The notes below the pieces were generated by a model. That model had not been told where the DNA came from. It saw only the letters and a list, made by a program, of their open reading frames with translations, and searched no databases. 6,535 nucleotides of DNA, taken from contig CALCGO010000177.1 of the NCBI GenBank assembly GCA_937901055.1, positions 1 to 6,535 on the forward strand, read 5' to 3'. This document shows positions 4,917-6,535 of this stretch, piece after piece (the stretch's first letter is position 1; every line of letters starts with the position of its first letter). Source of the stretch: an uncultured Rhodobacterales bacterium (lineage in GTDB: Bacteria; Pseudomonadota; Alphaproteobacteria; Rhodobacterales; Rhodobacteraceae). A program made the position numbers and the translations under genes.

Positions 4917-5708
4917 ATGAGCGGTAAAGCTAATAAATTCCTCGACCTTGGCACACGTGTTTTGTCTGCCATTGTGATGATTGCAATCTCGGTCGCCGCG
5001 TTTTGGTTGGGCGGGTATTGGGCAATCGGCTTTATCGGTGCCGGCGCATTGGTTTTGCTGTGGGAATTCCACAAAATGCTTCGTCAGGAAGAAATGCGCG
5101 GCAAAATTGATCTTGCCATCATGGGCGGGTCAGCCCTTGTTTCGATATACGCTACCTTCACTTACAGCTGGATCTATGGAGCTGCTGCACTGATTGTCGG
5201 CGCTGCGGCGTTGTACAAAAGCGATCACGAAAACTGGTTTTGGCTGTCGTCCGGCTTGCTCTACATCGGCGCGTCGATGACCGCTATGCTGATGATTTTC
5301 CTGTCGCCTGAACATGGATTATTTGATGTTTTCTGGGTGGTCTTGATTGTCGCGCTGACAGATATCGGCGGATATTTTGCTGGCCGTATCATCGGTGGGC
5401 CGAAGTTATGGCCCGCAGTCAGCCCGAAGAAGACGTGGGCTGGTACCATCGGTGGCTGGTGTTTGGCTATCGTTGCGGGGGTACTTTTGGGATGGTTTGG
5501 ACCGGAACCTGTAATGCGCTCTTTGGTAATCAGTTTTATTATCGCGATAGCTTCTCAACTCGGTGATTTGTTGGAATCCTGGTTGAAGCGTCAGAAAGAC
5601 GTGAAAGACTCCAGTGATATTATTCCCGGGCATGGCGGCCTTATGGATCGCCTCGACGGGGTTATGGCCGCAGCACTGGTATTTGCCTTCATTCAAGGCC
5701 TTTCCTAA
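4917..5708 (+). CDS. cdsA: Phosphatidate cytidylyltransferase (CDP-diglyceride synthase)
   Basis: An integral inner-membrane enzyme of 263 residues that makes CDP-diacylglycerol from phosphatidic acid and CTP, the branch point to phosphatidylethanolamine, phosphatidylglycerol and cardiolipin. Roughly seven or eight hydrophobic segments are visible, for example about 16-50, 66-98, 110-129, 136-149, 177-195, 199-213 and 246-260. The C-terminal half holds the family core: ALTDIGGYFAGR (146-157), SPKKTWAGTIGG (169-180), SQLGDLLESWLKR (213-225) and the signature KDSSDIIPGHGGLMDRLDG (230-248) with its metal- and CTP-binding acidic residues. It is slightly short compared with longer homologues but complete. 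AGGA (4906-4909) is seven bases before the ATG. It follows frr by 27 bp, and its stop codon directly abuts the dxr start. Identification is certain. Confidence 0.97.
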   Translation: MSGKANKFLDLGTRVLSAIVMIAISVAAFWLGGYWAIGFIGAGALVLLWEFHKMLRQEEMRGKIDLAIMGGSALVSIYATFTYSWIYGAAALIVGAAALYKSDHENWFWLSSGLLYIGASMTAMLMIFLSPEHGLFDVFWVVLIVALTDIGGYFAGRIIGGPKLWPAVSPKKTWAGTIGGWCLAIVAGVLLGWFGPEPVMRSLVISFIIAIASQLGDLLESWLKRQKDVKDSSDIIPGHGGLMDRLDGVMAAALVFAFIQGLS

Positions 5709-6535
5709 ATGCCACGAAAGATAAGCATCTTCGGCTCCACGGGGTCGATCGGATGCAATACTGTTGATTTACTGCTCAGAGATGGCGGCGCAGACGTATA
5801 CGACGTGAAAGTTGTAACGGGTGCACGAAACATCGGATTACTGGCTGAACAAGCGATTTCATTGAAAGCTGACCTAGCTGTTACCGCGGATATTTCACGT
5901 TTGGCGGAACTTAAGGCAGCGCTCAACGGAACCACTATCAAGGCTACGGCAGGGGCCGAAGCATTGCGGCAGGCCGCTACAATCAACGTTGATTGGGGGA
6001 TGTCCGCGATTGTGGGCTCGGCGGGGCTAATCCCCACGCTAGAACTGACGAAACATGCCGGCATTCTGGCGCTGGCTAACAAAGAAAGCCTGGTTTGCGC
6101 AGGCGAGTTGGTAAAGGCTGCTTGTGCGAACTCCGGTTGTATCCTCGTGCCTGTGGACAGCGAACATTGTGCTATTTATCAAGCCTTGGCTGGCGGCAAA
6201 AAACGCGATATTTCACGCATTATCTTGACCGCCTCGGGCGGCCCGTTTCGGGATTGGACATTGGATCAAATGGCCGGCGCGACGCTTGAACAGGCCATGG
6301 CACACCCGAATTGGGACATGGGGCAACGGATTTCGATTGATTCCGCCACGATGTTCAACAAAGCCTTAGAGGTGATCGAAGCTCACCAATTGTTTGAAGT
6401 TGACGCGGACCAAATCGAGGTCGTCGTGCACCCTCAATCAATCATCCACTCGATGATCGAATATATTGACTATTCGGTGATAGCTCAGTTGGCAGCGCCA
6501 GATATGCGTGGTGCGATCGGGTTTGCTCTGAACTG
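5709..6535 (+). CDS. dxr: 1-deoxy-D-xylulose 5-phosphate reductoisomerase, C-terminus cut by right edge
   Basis: Dxr (IspC) rearranges and reduces DXP to MEP with NADPH, the committed step of the MEP isoprenoid pathway, in the cytoplasm. I translated the open frame by hand from 5709 to the edge (275 complete codons) and it is uninterrupted. Seen: the NADPH-binding GSTGSIG (9-15), GSAGLIPT (103-110), ALANKESLVCAGE (121-133), VDSEHCAIYQAL (149-160) with metal ligands Asp150 and Glu152, LTASGGPF (173-180), HPNWDMGQRISIDSATMFNK (199-218) with Glu221 as the third metal ligand, and HPQSIIHSMIEY (241-252). The position after SEH is Cys where Asn or Ser is more usual. The ATG comes immediately after the cdsA stop TAA; only a weak AAGG (5695-5698) precedes it, so translation is probably coupled. 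About the last 110-120 residues are outside the window. Confidence 0.97.
   Translation, partial: MPRKISIFGSTGSIGCNTVDLLLRDGGADVYDVKVVTGARNIGLLAEQAISLKADLAVTADISRLAELKAALNGTTIKATAGAEALRQAATINVDWGMSAIVGSAGLIPTLELTKHAGILALANKESLVCAGELVKAACANSGCILVPVDSEHCAIYQALAGGKKRDISRIILTASGGPFRDWTLDQMAGATLEQAMAHPNWDMGQRISIDSATMFNKALEVIEAHQLFEVDADQIEVVVHPQSIIHSMIEYIDYSVIAQLAAPDMRGAIGFALN

Noticed and set aside
4635..5072. 145-codon minus-strand frame across the frr-cdsA junction, considered as a displaced or hidden gene given the missing uppS
   Set aside because: The translation shows no cis-prenyltransferase motifs and lies opposite conserved frr and cdsA codons.
5705..6082. 125-codon minus-strand frame opposite dxr
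   Set aside because: It is an antisense shadow of conserved dxr codons, with no independent evidence.

Overview
The window looks like chromosomal DNA of an alphaproteobacterium, most likely a Rhodobacterales (Roseobacter-type) marine bacterium. The evidence is the gene order rpsB-tsf, pyrH-frr-cdsA-dxr, the acidic Ala/Glu-rich tail on ribosomal protein S2, the family-typical wording of the proteins, and by eye a moderate base composition. The genus cannot be named from sequence alone. I see no mobile element, CRISPR array, tRNA or rRNA.

Layout. Positions 1-1132, minus strand: a two-gene pseudouridine-salvage unit. A PfkB-family kinase (psuK-like) is followed, with a 4-bp ATGA overlap, by the start of pseudouridine-5'-phosphate glycosidase (psuG), which runs off the left edge. 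Positions 1133-1464: a divergent intergenic region with the rpsB promoter/leader and sequence able to fold. Positions 1465-3242, plus strand: rpsB and tsf, separated by 110 bp with two strong hairpins and closed by a clear intrinsic terminator. Positions 3299-3478, minus strand: a previously unnamed small gene (59 aa) with its own Shine-Dalgarno sequence and a good sigma-70-type promoter. Positions 3567-6535, plus strand: pyrH, frr, cdsA and a partial dxr, tightly packed and evidently an operon.

How the genes work together. rpsB and tsf supply ribosomal protein S2 and the EF-Tu exchange factor. pyrH makes UDP for RNA and envelope precursors, frr recycles ribosomes, cdsA makes CDP-diacylglycerol for phospholipids, and dxr makes the committed intermediate of the MEP isoprenoid pathway. 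Growth-linked translation genes therefore run into envelope and isoprenoid genes. The psuK-psuG pair degrades pseudouridine to uracil and ribose 5-phosphate.

The window is mainly housekeeping. The points most worth a second look are the absence of uppS from its usual place between frr and cdsA, the small antisense-oriented gene and its promoter between tsf and pyrH, apparently face-to-face promoters at that site, and structured RNA in the rpsB leader and the rpsB-tsf gap. I found no convincing new multi-gene system.
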